Shown piece by piece: positions 54,780-63,769 of a stretch of DNA of 64,000 nt (position 1 is the first letter of the stretch; every line of letters begins with the position of its first letter). Below the pieces are notes generated by a model. That model saw nothing but the letters and a program-made list of their open reading frames with translations. It did no database searches and was not told the origin of the DNA. The position numbers and the translations under genes are program-made. Location: the NCBI RefSeq assembly GCF_023015905.1, contig NZ_JALKBD010000018.1:1-64000 (forward strand). Reading direction: 5' to 3'. Source of the stretch: Arenibacter sp. F20364. GTDB taxonomy: Bacteria > Bacteroidota > Bacteroidia > Flavobacteriales > Flavobacteriaceae.

Positions 54780-55583
54780 ATGAGAGAAATTTTAAGGCGC
54801 TTACTTACAGGTGCGGTCTATGTAATTTTACTACTTTCCGCCGTATTCCTCAGTTCTGATGCGTTCGATTTTTTATTTATGACCTTTGGACTCGCTTGTC
54901 TCTACGAGTACAAACGCATGATAAAGCTTCCAGGTTATCATATTTTTATAGCTTATTTGGCTCTTTGGTGGGCATTTATTTACCTGATTGATGATAAGAA
55001 TCTCATTAATATTTTGATGTTCATCACAATATCCATTAATTTTATATTGTTGTACTACCTCTTTTCAGGAAAGGAAAAACTGTTCAACAATTTGCAAAAA
55101 TTTATTATCGGGCTATTTTATATAGGGGGAGGCTGTATTTTTCTTACTATGATACCTTATAAAGACAATGAGTTCGCACAGTTTCTGATCATGGGTGTAT
55201 TTATACTTATTTGGGTAAACGATACTTTTGCCTATTTGGTAGGGAAAAGTATAGGCCGCAATAAATTGTTCCCATCTATTTCCCCTAAAAAAACCATTGA
55301 GGGAGCACTGGGAGGCTTTATTTTTGCCTTGGCCGCCTCGTATTTTTTATCGAAATATGAGACCAATATTTCATTGGTCCAATGGTTGATACTAGCCTCT
55401 GTAATTGTACTGACCGGAAGTTTGGGCGATCTTATAGAATCTAAATTCAAAAGGGCTGCTGGCGTTAAGGATAGTGGCGCTATTTTACCGGGACATGGTG
55501 GCATGCTGGACCGATTGGACAGTCTGGTTTTTGCCGCACCTTTCGCATATTTAACTTTAATTATTTTTTCACATGTTTCATAA
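54780..55583 (+). CDS. cdsA: Phosphatidate cytidylyltransferase
   Basis: The 267-residue membrane enzyme makes CDP-diacylglycerol, the precursor of all phospholipids. About seven membrane segments are visible, and the signature SLGDLIESKFKRAAGVKDSGAILPGHGGMLDRLDS near residues 214-248 is complete. Its 3' end overlaps psd by 11 bases. Confidence 0.96.
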   Translation: MREILRRLLTGAVYVILLLSAVFLSSDAFDFLFMTFGLACLYEYKRMIKLPGYHIFIAYLALWWAFIYLIDDKNLINILMFITISINFILLYYLFSGKEKLFNNLQKFIIGLFYIGGGCIFLTMIPYKDNEFAQFLIMGVFILIWVNDTFAYLVGKSIGRNKLFPSISPKKTIEGALGGFIFALAASYFLSKYETNISLVQWLILASVIVLTGSLGDLIESKFKRAAGVKDSGAILPGHGGMLDRLDSLVFAAPFAYLTLIIFSHVS

Positions 55584-56247
55584 AGAAGGACAAAAGATCA
55601 TTATAACGACCTTTATTATAGTTGTTTCCATTATAGTGTTGGCCAACTATTTTATAGGAATAACTTGGCTAAAATTTGGACTTCAAATAATTTCCTTGGT
55701 TCTCCTCGTTTTAGTGCTACAGTTTTTTAGAAATCCCAAAAGGAACGTTTCCAAGAATTTTGATGAAATATTGGCGCCTGCAGATGGTAAGGTAGTTGCC
55801 ATAGAAGAAGTGGAAGAAACGGAATATTTTAAGGCAAAGCGCATCCAAGTTTCTATTTTTATGTCTCCTGTAAATGTGCACGTAACAAGATATCCTTCAA
55901 GTGGACTCATTAAATTGTCAAAATACCATCCCGGTAAATTTCTGGTTGCCTGGCATCCCAAATCCAGCGAAGAAAATGAAAGAACTACTGTTGTTATAAA
56001 TACGCCCAAGTTCGGGGACATCCTTTACCGCCAAATTGCTGGTGCCGTGGCACGTCGTATCGTTAACTATGCAGAAGTGGGCGAAAGCGTTCAACAGGGA
56101 GATGATGCAGGATTTATTAAATTTGGCTCTAGAGTAGATTTGTTCTTACCTTTGGATAGTGCGATTACCGTAAAATTGCACCAAAAAGTAACCGGGGCAA
56201 AAACATGTATTGCAACTACTAGGGTTAAAAAAGAAAATGAAGACTGA
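55573..56247 (+). CDS. psd: Phosphatidylserine decarboxylase
   Basis: The 224-residue enzyme is the short type of decarboxylase that makes phosphatidylethanolamine. Two N-terminal membrane segments precede APADGKVVAIEEVEE and MSPVNVHVTRYPSSG, and the self-cleavage site is FGS in FIKFGSRVDLFLP, whose Ser becomes the pyruvoyl group. It overlaps cdsA upstream and the acyl-CoA-binding protein gene downstream, so translation is probably coupled. Confidence 0.95.
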   Translation: MFHKEGQKIIITTFIIVVSIIVLANYFIGITWLKFGLQIISLVLLVLVLQFFRNPKRNVSKNFDEILAPADGKVVAIEEVEETEYFKAKRIQVSIFMSPVNVHVTRYPSSGLIKLSKYHPGKFLVAWHPKSSEENERTTVVINTPKFGDILYRQIAGAVARRIVNYAEVGESVQQGDDAGFIKFGSRVDLFLPLDSAITVKLHQKVTGAKTCIATTRVKKENED

Positions 56248-56506
56248 TAAACTAAATAAAGATTTTATAGCGGCGGTCGATTTCGTTAATGACTACACAG
56301 ACCCCTTGCCTGCCGATCTTTTATTAAAACTTTATGCCTATTTTAAAATTGCCAACCGCAATTTTAGCCATCCGGGAAGCAGAACGCCCTTAATAAACGC
56401 CTTTAAGGCCAACGCCCTGATCCAAGCAAAAAACGTAAGCATTCAAGAAGCTATGGAGCGTTATATAGAATTGGTGGACAAAGAAGTAAGGAATACCAAA
56501 AAATAA
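56237..56506 (+). CDS. Acyl-CoA-binding protein
   Basis: The 89-residue protein is an ACBP, a four-helix protein that binds long-chain acyl-CoA. The family pattern is present: FIAAVDFVNDYTDPLPADLLLKLYAYFKIA, then a segment PGSRTPLINAFKANALIQAKNVSIQEAMERYIELV in place of the KWDAW core of animal ACBPs. ACBP is common in eukaryotes and rare in bacteria outside a few groups such as flavobacteria. The ATG at 56237 overlaps psd by 11 bases. Confidence 0.88.
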   Translation: MKTDKLNKDFIAAVDFVNDYTDPLPADLLLKLYAYFKIANRNFSHPGSRTPLINAFKANALIQAKNVSIQEAMERYIELVDKEVRNTKK

Positions 56507-56651
56507 AACAAAAGTCTTTATTAGATTACTTTTTGAAGTCTATCTCCTCCTGAATAAAATGAATTGCGTAACCAACGAATTATCTGGTCAAATCTGGATT
56601 TTCGTTTTTCCAAAGATACAAATTCACCAAATTACGGTTTTAATAGTGTCC

Positions 56652-57920
56652 TTAAGAAGCTATTTTCAATTCGGTTTCCTTATTCTCAAAATAGCTGAAA
56701 TAAATACCTGCAAAAATCGTGATTAAAAAATAGGTCCCAACCCACATATTGGCCATGGGAAGATAAGCGTTTAGGCCAAACCAATCGCCAAAATATACTA
56801 CCCATAAAATTCCTGCCACCCCTCTAAAAACTTCAATCCCAACAGCATATTTTTTTCTATCCATCAGCGTAGTATACCCATAGATTCCGACAAATATAAA
56901 ACCGCTAAACGTAAGTAGTCCCTCAAAACCAATATCTGTGTAGTTATAGAACATGAACATCATTAGCCCCAAACTGACCAGCATCTGAAAAATGGCATAT
57001 AGCTTAAGCCCATTGCTGGCGTTTGATCCATATCTTCTAAAATTATATACATCGCCTATAATAGCAATGGGATACTTTTCCTTGACATCATCCGGCCTCC
57101 AGCCCGTAGGCATAAACCATATACGCAATTTGTCCCGTAAGCTCTTGGTTCGCCATGCATCCTTTAATATCCTCCACAAATGTTGAAAATTGATAATTAT
57201 AGGATTCCAAGTCCCCGCGGGTTTCAATACACCAAATTGGGGCGGAACCTCATCCATCTCCTCCTGAAAAGTACCGAACATACGATCCCAAACGCATAAA
57301 ATCTGCCCTAAGTTCTTATCTATGTATTCCGGATTAATGGCATGGTGCACCCTGTGTTGGGAAGGGGTAACCAAAATATACTCCAACCAACCCATCTTTC
57401 CAATATGCCTGGTATGGTACCAGAACTGGGCAAACAAATGTATGGGAGCCAAAATAGCTATCACCATTTGCGGCACGCCCAAAACCGCCGCTGGAATAAG
57501 GAACAACGAAAAATAACCCACCAGGTTGCTTATCGGTTGTCTCAGGGCACAAGCTAAATTAAACTCTTCACTACTGTGGTGAATTACATGTTGATTCCAA
57601 AAAATATTTATTTTATGGCTTAACCTATGGTTCCAGTAACCGGCGAAATCAAGAACAACAAAGGCAATCGTCCAAACCAACCAAGTGGCCTTTATTTCGG
57701 TAATGGCCAAATGCTCCAACAAAAAAGGATAGGAAACTATAATTACTGCCAGCCCCAAAGTATCCTTGATGATATTGGTCAGCCCAGAACTAATACTGGA
57801 AACCGTATCCATAACCTTGTGCATTTGTTTTTTCACAAAATAGCCATAGGTTATTTCTATTGTCAAGAGGATCACAAAAAACGGGATGGCATATAAAAGT
57901 GCCGTTGCGTAGGTTTCCAT
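56652..57920 (-). CDS. Sterol desaturase / fatty acid hydroxylase family protein
   Basis: With the start at 57920 the protein has 422 residues and about eight membrane segments. The di-iron histidine motifs of the fatty acid hydroxylase superfamily are present: HRLSH, HVIHHSSE and HRVHHAINPEYIDKN. A C-terminal membrane region of about 150 residues is added after the catalytic part. The substrate could be a fatty acid, sterol-like lipid or carotenoid; the sequence does not decide. It converges on the ACBP gene. A possible -7 element (TATATTTG) lies at 57948-57955. Confidence 0.88.
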   Translation of the reverse strand: METYATALLYAIPFFVILLTIEITYGYFVKKQMHKVMDTVSSISSGLTNIIKDTLGLAVIIVSYPFLLEHLAITEIKATWLVWTIAFVVLDFAGYWNHRLSHKINIFWNQHVIHHSSEEFNLACALRQPISNLVGYFSLFLIPAAVLGVPQMVIAILAPIHLFAQFWYHTRHIGKMGWLEYILVTPSQHRVHHAINPEYIDKNLGQILCVWDRMFGTFQEEMDEVPPQFGVLKPAGTWNPIIINFQHLWRILKDAWRTKSLRDKLRIWFMPTGWRPDDVKEKYPIAIIGDVYNFRRYGSNASNGLKLYAIFQMLVSLGLMMFMFYNYTDIGFEGLLTFSGFIFVGIYGYTTLMDRKKYAVGIEVFRGVAGILWVVYFGDWFGLNAYLPMANMWVGTYFLITIFAGIYFSYFENKETELKIAS

Positions 57921-57997
57921 AAAGCAGGATAAAATTGCTGTCTCTAACAAATATAGTCAAAATCGTTATTTTTTACCTTGCATTTTATATTGACTAC

Positions 57998-58117
57998 ATG
58001 AACAAATCCCTCATATGGAAGGTCATAGGCAAAAAAATCACCCTTGAACAAAACTACTGGACCTACTTAAAAAAAGTGTCAGTACTAGAACACCAAAAGC
58101 TTTTGTTTACAATTTAA
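57998..58117 (+). CDS. Possible small protein, 39 residues
   Basis: An ORF from 57998 encodes a mixed hydrophobic and basic peptide that starts MNKSLIWKVIGKKITLEQNY. It fills most of the gap before the hybrid kinase gene. No family is recognised and no clear promoter precedes it, so it may be a chance ORF. Confidence 0.3.
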   Translation: MNKSLIWKVIGKKITLEQNYWTYLKKVSVLEHQKLLFTI

Positions 58118-58160
58118 ATAAAGTATAAATTAGTTGCATATACCTTATATTCGCCTTTAC

Positions 58161-60803
58161 ATGAATTTAAGACATTCCATAGTTACCCGATTTGCCCTAT
58201 TCTTCACTGGCCTTATCATTTTCTCCATTCTATTATCCGGGTATTTGGTCTTTAGAAAAGCCTCGCAAGTAATTATGGCACATTCGAAGGAACGTATTAT
58301 GCACGGTTCAGAATTGGCCGAACAATCTTTTTATGCCTTATTGAACGAAGTAACCAATGACATTGCCGTCATTGCATTGAGTCCCACCATACAACAGCAT
58401 ATATTCTATCCTTCTGAAAAAACCAACAAAGAAATAGACCAACTGTTCCGTATAATTCTCGAAAACAAGGAAACCTATTTTCAAATCCGACTGCTCGATG
58501 CTGATAAGGACGGTAAAGAGATTATACGTTTCGACAAATTGGATGGCCAAGTACTTAAGTCGACCAACTTACAGCAAAAAGGAGACCGTGAATATTTTAA
58601 AGAGGCCATTCAAGTAAATAAGGGTGAACATTATTTTTCCAATATCAATTTAAATGAGGAATACGGAGTAATCAGTACTCCTCACACCCCTACTCTACGT
58701 GTCGCCAGCCCCATTTTTGACAATGAGAACAAAAAAGTTGGTATCTTAATCATTAATATAAACCTAAATCCGCTATATCTCAATCTTGATCAAATTGCTG
58801 GCAACGACAGTAAGTTTTATTTAATAGATTCACAGGGCCAGTATCTATATTCCCATGACAGGGCCCAACAGTTTGGCCAACAGACCCAAAAATTTCAGAA
58901 CTTTTATTCCGAATTCAATATTGACAGGAGTTCCCAAGAACCTCTTAAAGATGGTTTCCATCAGCTTACGGGGCTCAATGAGGCTAGTTATTTAAGTTAT
59001 TTTAAAGAGTTGCCCTATTTTGACGGAAAACGAAAAATCTATCTGATTTCGAATATGGAGCAAAATATTTTGCTTAAAAACGCCCTCACCGTACGCGCAG
59101 AGAGTATTCAAACATTGCTATGGGTGTGCCTATGTTCCATACTATTGTCATGGTTCTTTACCAATTTGTTTTCAAAAAAAATCACCAAAATCACCAAGGC
59201 CATTAGCAACTATGACCAAGGAATCCCCGATGAACATACACTACCCACCAATAGAAAGGACGAAATCGGGATCCTGGCCAACACCTTTTCCAAAATGAAG
59301 GTCAAAATAGATCAAAATGTGCTTCAATTGAACACCGCCCTGGAAAAGGAACAAATGGCCAGAAAACAAAGGGATGAATTTTTACAAAATATGAGCCATG
59401 AAATGCGGACCCCCCTCAACGCTATTTTAGGCCTCACAAAACTTTTGTACAAAAATGCTCCAGAGCCACAATTACCAATTATCAACGCACTCGAAAGAAG
59501 CTCCAATAGTTTGGCCGGCTTGGTATACGACGTTCTGGACCACCAAAAATTAGTCGAGGGCAAGCTGCAAATCCAATTGGAACCGACCAATATTGCAGAA
59601 CTTCTGAAGGATATCCACTCTACCTATTTATACGAAGCAGTTCAAAAGGGTCTTACCTTCAACTTAAGTATAGATGAGAAGCTCGAATCTGGCCTGTTTC
59701 AGACAGATGCCTTACGACTGACACAGATAGTAACAAATCTCGTGGTAAACGCCATAAAGTACACCAAAAAGGGCATCATAAGCCTCTCCGCCACTATCGA
59801 CGGCCCTGGGAATCAATTGTTACATATAAAGGTCAGTGATACCGGTGTAGGCGTACTCCCCAAAAACCTGAATAGGATAAACGACCGTTTTTTTATGGAA
59901 AAAAATGATCTGTCCGGAAGGTATGGCAGTTATGGGCTAGGCCTATCCATTGTTAAACAGTTGACAACACTATTTGGAGGTACTTTGAAGGCTTCTTCAC
60001 AAAAAGGCAAAGGTTCGGAATTTTTGATCAGCATCCCCACCATTTCCATATCTTCCCAAAAATTGGCAAAACCTGTTCCAACTTCAAAGTTGCCTCTTCC
60101 ACACCTGACCGGAAATTACAATATCCTGCACATTGAAGACGATGCATCGACCACCGAATTGGTAAAGCACATTTTAAATTCCGACAATATTACCTTGCGT
60201 CAGACCAAGTCTATGGACGAGGCTTTGAAAAGTATCATTGAAGATTCACCAGACTTGATCATAAGTGATTTAATGCTGGAAAATGAAAAAATCAACATGA
60301 CATTGGACCAATGGATCAAAACCAAAAAAATTAACAGTCCACTTATTATTGTTTCCGCCCTTGATTCCACGGAAGCCAAAACCTCGTTCAACGAGTATTT
60401 TCAAAAACCCTTCCAATTAGAGCATTTTAAAGATACGGTATATAAAATTTTAGGCAGTAAAGAATTTAAAGCCCCTGATTTTTCAAATATCTATAACAAT
60501 TATGACCACGACACCCTCAAAATAAATAAAGTCCTCAAATTATTGGAAAAAGAGTTTGAAAACTACCTAAAGGGAATAAACAAAATTAGCGGAAGTAACG
60601 ATCAAACCCAATGGGAATCCATACTTCACAAGCTAATAGCCCACATCAACAATCTTAAATTAACCGATCTTAAAGAGGTACTACCGGACAAAATATCAAC
60701 CATGAATATTGATTATCTAAACAAGATAAATAATGTATTTGCTTATTATCTATGCTGCATTAGAGCGGAAAGAAACTTTAATTTAAGAGTTGGATCTTCC
60801 TAA
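58161..60803 (+). CDS. Hybrid sensor histidine kinase
   Basis: With the start at 58161 the protein has 880 residues. It has two membrane segments (about 10-30 and 315-335) around a periplasmic dCache-type sensor, a HAMP segment, the phosphoacceptor motif MSHEMRTPLNAIL (His413), an ATPase domain with NAIKY, DTGVGV and GLGLSIV, a receiver domain from about 653 with the acceptor in LIISDLML, and a C-terminal helical part with LHKLIAHINNLK that looks like an HPt domain. A phosphorelay is therefore possible within one protein. The gene converges on a LytTR regulator and overlaps it by 26 bases. Confidence 0.92.
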   Translation: MNLRHSIVTRFALFFTGLIIFSILLSGYLVFRKASQVIMAHSKERIMHGSELAEQSFYALLNEVTNDIAVIALSPTIQQHIFYPSEKTNKEIDQLFRIILENKETYFQIRLLDADKDGKEIIRFDKLDGQVLKSTNLQQKGDREYFKEAIQVNKGEHYFSNINLNEEYGVISTPHTPTLRVASPIFDNENKKVGILIININLNPLYLNLDQIAGNDSKFYLIDSQGQYLYSHDRAQQFGQQTQKFQNFYSEFNIDRSSQEPLKDGFHQLTGLNEASYLSYFKELPYFDGKRKIYLISNMEQNILLKNALTVRAESIQTLLWVCLCSILLSWFFTNLFSKKITKITKAISNYDQGIPDEHTLPTNRKDEIGILANTFSKMKVKIDQNVLQLNTALEKEQMARKQRDEFLQNMSHEMRTPLNAILGLTKLLYKNAPEPQLPIINALERSSNSLAGLVYDVLDHQKLVEGKLQIQLEPTNIAELLKDIHSTYLYEAVQKGLTFNLSIDEKLESGLFQTDALRLTQIVTNLVVNAIKYTKKGIISLSATIDGPGNQLLHIKVSDTGVGVLPKNLNRINDRFFMEKNDLSGRYGSYGLGLSIVKQLTTLFGGTLKASSQKGKGSEFLISIPTISISSQKLAKPVPTSKLPLPHLTGNYNILHIEDDASTTELVKHILNSDNITLRQTKSMDEALKSIIEDSPDLIISDLMLENEKINMTLDQWIKTKKINSPLIIVSALDSTEAKTSFNEYFQKPFQLEHFKDTVYKILGSKEFKAPDFSNIYNNYDHDTLKINKVLKLLEKEFENYLKGINKISGSNDQTQWESILHKLIAHINNLKLTDLKEVLPDKISTMNIDYLNKINNVFAYYLCCIRAERNFNLRVGSS

Positions 60804-61464
60804 GCAATTCTGGGGAATAGCGCTGACTAACTGGCACATGGTCTTTGTTTATTTCCACAGCGCCCGTATGTATCACGTCTATCATATTAAGATTAATGAT
60901 GTATGAGCGATGTACACGTTGAAAAAAATCGGGAAGTTTAGGTTCAAGATCTTTGAGGGCCATTAGCGTCAATATTTTCTTGTTCCTAAAAACGATGGCT
61001 ATGTAATTCGCCTCCGACTTAAAATAGGCTACCTCCTTTAATTTTATTTTTACCAGTTTCCCTCCTTCCTTAATAAACAGCCTGGCATCTTTTTCAGTCA
61101 CTTTTTTACTGGCGGAAATAAATTCCTTCGCCTTTAAAAAACCCTTATAGAATCGTGGAAAGTCGATAGGTTTTGCCAAAAAATCAACAATTTTGGGATA
61201 GTTGTAGGAATCCAAGGCAAAGTCCTTGTTGGAGGTTACCATAATAACAGCGGAATTGGGATTTAGATCCAAAATATCCCTACCTGTAATATCCGGTAAA
61301 TTGTAGTCCAAAAAAATTAGGTCAAAGGATGAATTATTAATAAGGTTAACAGATTCAAAACCGGATACCGTCGTCGTTACACTGTCAATTTCACTGATCT
61401 TACTACAAAAATGCTCAAGTAAGTCACAAATCAACGGATCATCATCAACAATTAAACACTTCAT
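60778..61464 (-). CDS. LytTR family response regulator
   Basis: The 228-residue protein has a receiver domain with the pocket IVDDDP, the phosphoacceptor Asp53 in LIFLDYNLPD and the switch Lys in LAKPIDF, then a LytTR DNA-binding domain from about residue 125 (IKLKEVAYFKSEANYIAIVF, FQRVHRSYIINLNMIDVI). The start at 61464 gives the normal receiver start; the frame is open to 61536. It is probably the partner of the hybrid kinase encoded opposite, although tail-to-tail placement does not prove that. Confidence 0.9.
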   Translation of the reverse strand: MKCLIVDDDPLICDLLEHFCSKISEIDSVTTTVSGFESVNLINNSSFDLIFLDYNLPDITGRDILDLNPNSAVIMVTSNKDFALDSYNYPKIVDFLAKPIDFPRFYKGFLKAKEFISASKKVTEKDARLFIKEGGKLVKIKLKEVAYFKSEANYIAIVFRNKKILTLMALKDLEPKLPDFFQRVHRSYIINLNMIDVIHTGAVEINKDHVPVSQRYSPELLRKIQLLN

Positions 61465-61575
61465 GAGCTTATCCAATAAATTACCATTTTCGTCAAGCAA
61501 TATAATCATTTCGTATAAAAAATAATTTTCCCGCAATCTAAAATTCTACTATTGTTGGTAACAAAACCAACAAAC

Positions 61576-63087
61576 ATGAACTCTAAAAGACTTTTATTAC
61601 CCATACTTTCCATTTTATTTTTTGGATTGATGGGCTGTAAGGAGAAATCCAAACCTTCCGAAAATATGGCCGAAAATCTTATGGCCATGGCCGATGAACC
61701 GCGGGGGAAAGACAATGTGGCCTACCAATGGGCCTATATGGCCTTGGAAGGAACTGCTTTGGACACAGATCGTTTCAAACCGAGACCTACGATAACATCC
61801 AGATATCTTGGTCTAATATTTACTGCCATGTTTGATGCTTGGACACGCTTTGATGAAAAGGCACAACCCTTATTCCTGAAAAATGTAGAGCGTTTTCCCG
61901 AAAACAAACAAACCTTAAAGAACAAGGAAATAGCGGTGAGCTATGCGGCCTATAGGGCGTTAAAGGAGTATTATTATTCGGATAGCACCATGTACAAAGA
62001 AAAAATGATTGCCTTGGGCCTTGATCCGGATAACCAATCAACGGATGCCAATACTCCTGAAGGAGTTGGAAACCTTGCAGCTGCCATGGTGATAAATGCC
62101 CGCAAAAATGATGGTTCCAACCAGTACGGGGAAGTTGAAGGTTCCAATGGCCAACCCTATTTTGATTATACCAATTATGCACCTGTAAATGACATTGATA
62201 AAAATATTGACCTCAACAGATGGCAACCAAAGTATTTCATCGATGAAGACGGAAATAAATATAATCCAGGTTGCCTAACCCCATATTGGCAGAAGGTAAA
62301 ACCTTTATTATTGGAGACTGCAGATCAATTTAGACCGGGACCCCCTCCTATGGTCGGTTCCGAACAATTGGCATTGGAAGTTAAGGAAGTAATTGACCTT
62401 CAGGCTAATTTAACTCCAGAAAATAAAGCCTTGGTAGAGTTTATGCGAGATGGACCCAAATCTGTACAACAGGCAGGACATTGGTTAAAATTTGCGCAAG
62501 ACGTTTCTGCACGGGACAACAACAACTTGGACGAAGATGTTAAGATGTATTTCTTGGTAGAATCCGTGGCCATGGATGCCTTTATCTCCTGTTGGGATTC
62601 CAAAATGTATTATGATTATACCCGCCCATATGCCTTAGTGCACGATTACTATCAAGACCAGGTAATTAAGGCTTGGGGAGGTCCCGATAAAGGTATGGTT
62701 GAAATGAAAGGAAAAGATTGGAGGCCTTACTCCCCGGACGCTTTTCTTTGTCCACCTTTCCCAAGCTACGTTTCGGGCCATAGCACCATCAGCGGTGGAT
62801 GTGCAGAGGCATTGCGATTATTTACTGGGGACGACAATTTTGGTGTAGAAGTTGAACTGGTTCCAGGAGCGCTTACAGAGCCCAATAATCTTGACGATCC
62901 GGTTATCATAAAATTTCCAACCTTTACCGAAACAGCCGAAATGGCAGGAATGTCCAGAGTAATGGGCGGATATCATATTCAGGCAGATAATGTTGCCGGA
63001 TTGGAATTGGGTAGGCAGGTAGCACGCTACCATTACAAGAAATACCTAGAACTTATAGGTGAAAATGACAAAGAGGCTACTAAGTAA
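61576..63087 (+). CDS. Vanadium-dependent haloperoxidase-like PAP2 lipoprotein
   Basis: The 503-residue protein begins with a lipoprotein signal (FGLMGC, Cys21). Its C-terminal half has every vanadate ligand of fungal chloroperoxidase with matching spacing: Lys343 and Arg350 in DSKMYYDYTRPY, Ser400, Gly401 and His402 in PSYVSGHST, and Arg461 and His467 in SRVMGGYH. Phe395 takes the place of the Phe near the metal in chloroperoxidase. Vanadium haloperoxidases oxidise halides with peroxide; related proteins can be acid phosphatases, so activity is not proven. A DoxX-like gene and a secreted protein gene follow on the same strand. Confidence 0.88.
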   Translation: MNSKRLLLPILSILFFGLMGCKEKSKPSENMAENLMAMADEPRGKDNVAYQWAYMALEGTALDTDRFKPRPTITSRYLGLIFTAMFDAWTRFDEKAQPLFLKNVERFPENKQTLKNKEIAVSYAAYRALKEYYYSDSTMYKEKMIALGLDPDNQSTDANTPEGVGNLAAAMVINARKNDGSNQYGEVEGSNGQPYFDYTNYAPVNDIDKNIDLNRWQPKYFIDEDGNKYNPGCLTPYWQKVKPLLLETADQFRPGPPPMVGSEQLALEVKEVIDLQANLTPENKALVEFMRDGPKSVQQAGHWLKFAQDVSARDNNNLDEDVKMYFLVESVAMDAFISCWDSKMYYDYTRPYALVHDYYQDQVIKAWGGPDKGMVEMKGKDWRPYSPDAFLCPPFPSYVSGHSTISGGCAEALRLFTGDDNFGVEVELVPGALTEPNNLDDPVIIKFPTFTETAEMAGMSRVMGGYHIQADNVAGLELGRQVARYHYKKYLELIGENDKEATK

Positions 63088-63184
63088 AATAGTAATATCT
63101 CCCTTTAAAATTTCCACTTCCACTTGGTAAGGAAATACAATATCTATCTTAAAAAATAAACCCAATACAAAAAAACTGCAATAA

Positions 63185-63601
63185 ATGGTTCGTTTATCCC
63201 AAAATGGCAGGATACTAAGTATAAGTATCGGTATAGTTTACCTTTGGTTTGGATTGCTTAAATTTTTCCCCGGGCTTAGTCCGGCGGATATACTGGCCAA
63301 ACAAACCATTTCTTTATTGACCTTTCATCTCATTCCGGAGAATGTAGGAATCTTAATGTTGGCCGTAATTGAAGTTGCCATTGGATTGTGCTTAATTTTT
63401 AATTTTCAGCTCAAAAAAGTTATTGTTGCAGCAGTGATCCATCTGGCCCTAACTTTTATTCCGGTTGTATTTTTTCCTGAAATTTCCTTTTCCGAAGCAC
63501 CATTTTCCCTGACCCTGGTAGGGCAGTACATAATCAAAAATATTGTAATCATCAGTGCCTTACTTATGATTTATCAACGGCCATACAGCAAAGTCTCTTA
63601 A
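63185..63601 (+). CDS. DoxX-like membrane protein
   Basis: The 138-residue protein has four membrane segments (about 10-27, 43-60, 60-95 and 110-130) and the pattern ISIGIVYLWFGLLKFFPGLSP of DoxX/DoxD-related proteins. Such proteins are linked to redox reactions of quinones or thiosulfate, but most have no known function. It follows the haloperoxidase-like gene by 97 bases on the same strand. Confidence 0.75.
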   Translation: MVRLSQNGRILSISIGIVYLWFGLLKFFPGLSPADILAKQTISLLTFHLIPENVGILMLAVIEVAIGLCLIFNFQLKKVIVAAVIHLALTFIPVVFFPEISFSEAPFSLTLVGQYIIKNIVIISALLMIYQRPYSKVS

Positions 63602-63642
63602 ACCCGTATTCCAAAAATATTTGAGCTATTTGAAACTCCTGC

Positions 63643-63676
63643 AATTCCCGGACTTGTGTTATCATATTCCGGGATT
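63643..63676. repeat. Hairpin after the DoxX-like gene
   Basis: AATTCCCGGA and TCCGGGATT form a 9-bp stem with one bulged base. No T run follows, so it may be a weak terminator only. Confidence 0.4.
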
Positions 63677-63769
63677 AGGGAAATAAATAGATACCCCCTT
63701 ATTTACTAGAGTCAATCCTAAACTAGACTTTAGGTTTATTTAAACATACCTGAAACTGAATTTCAAACT

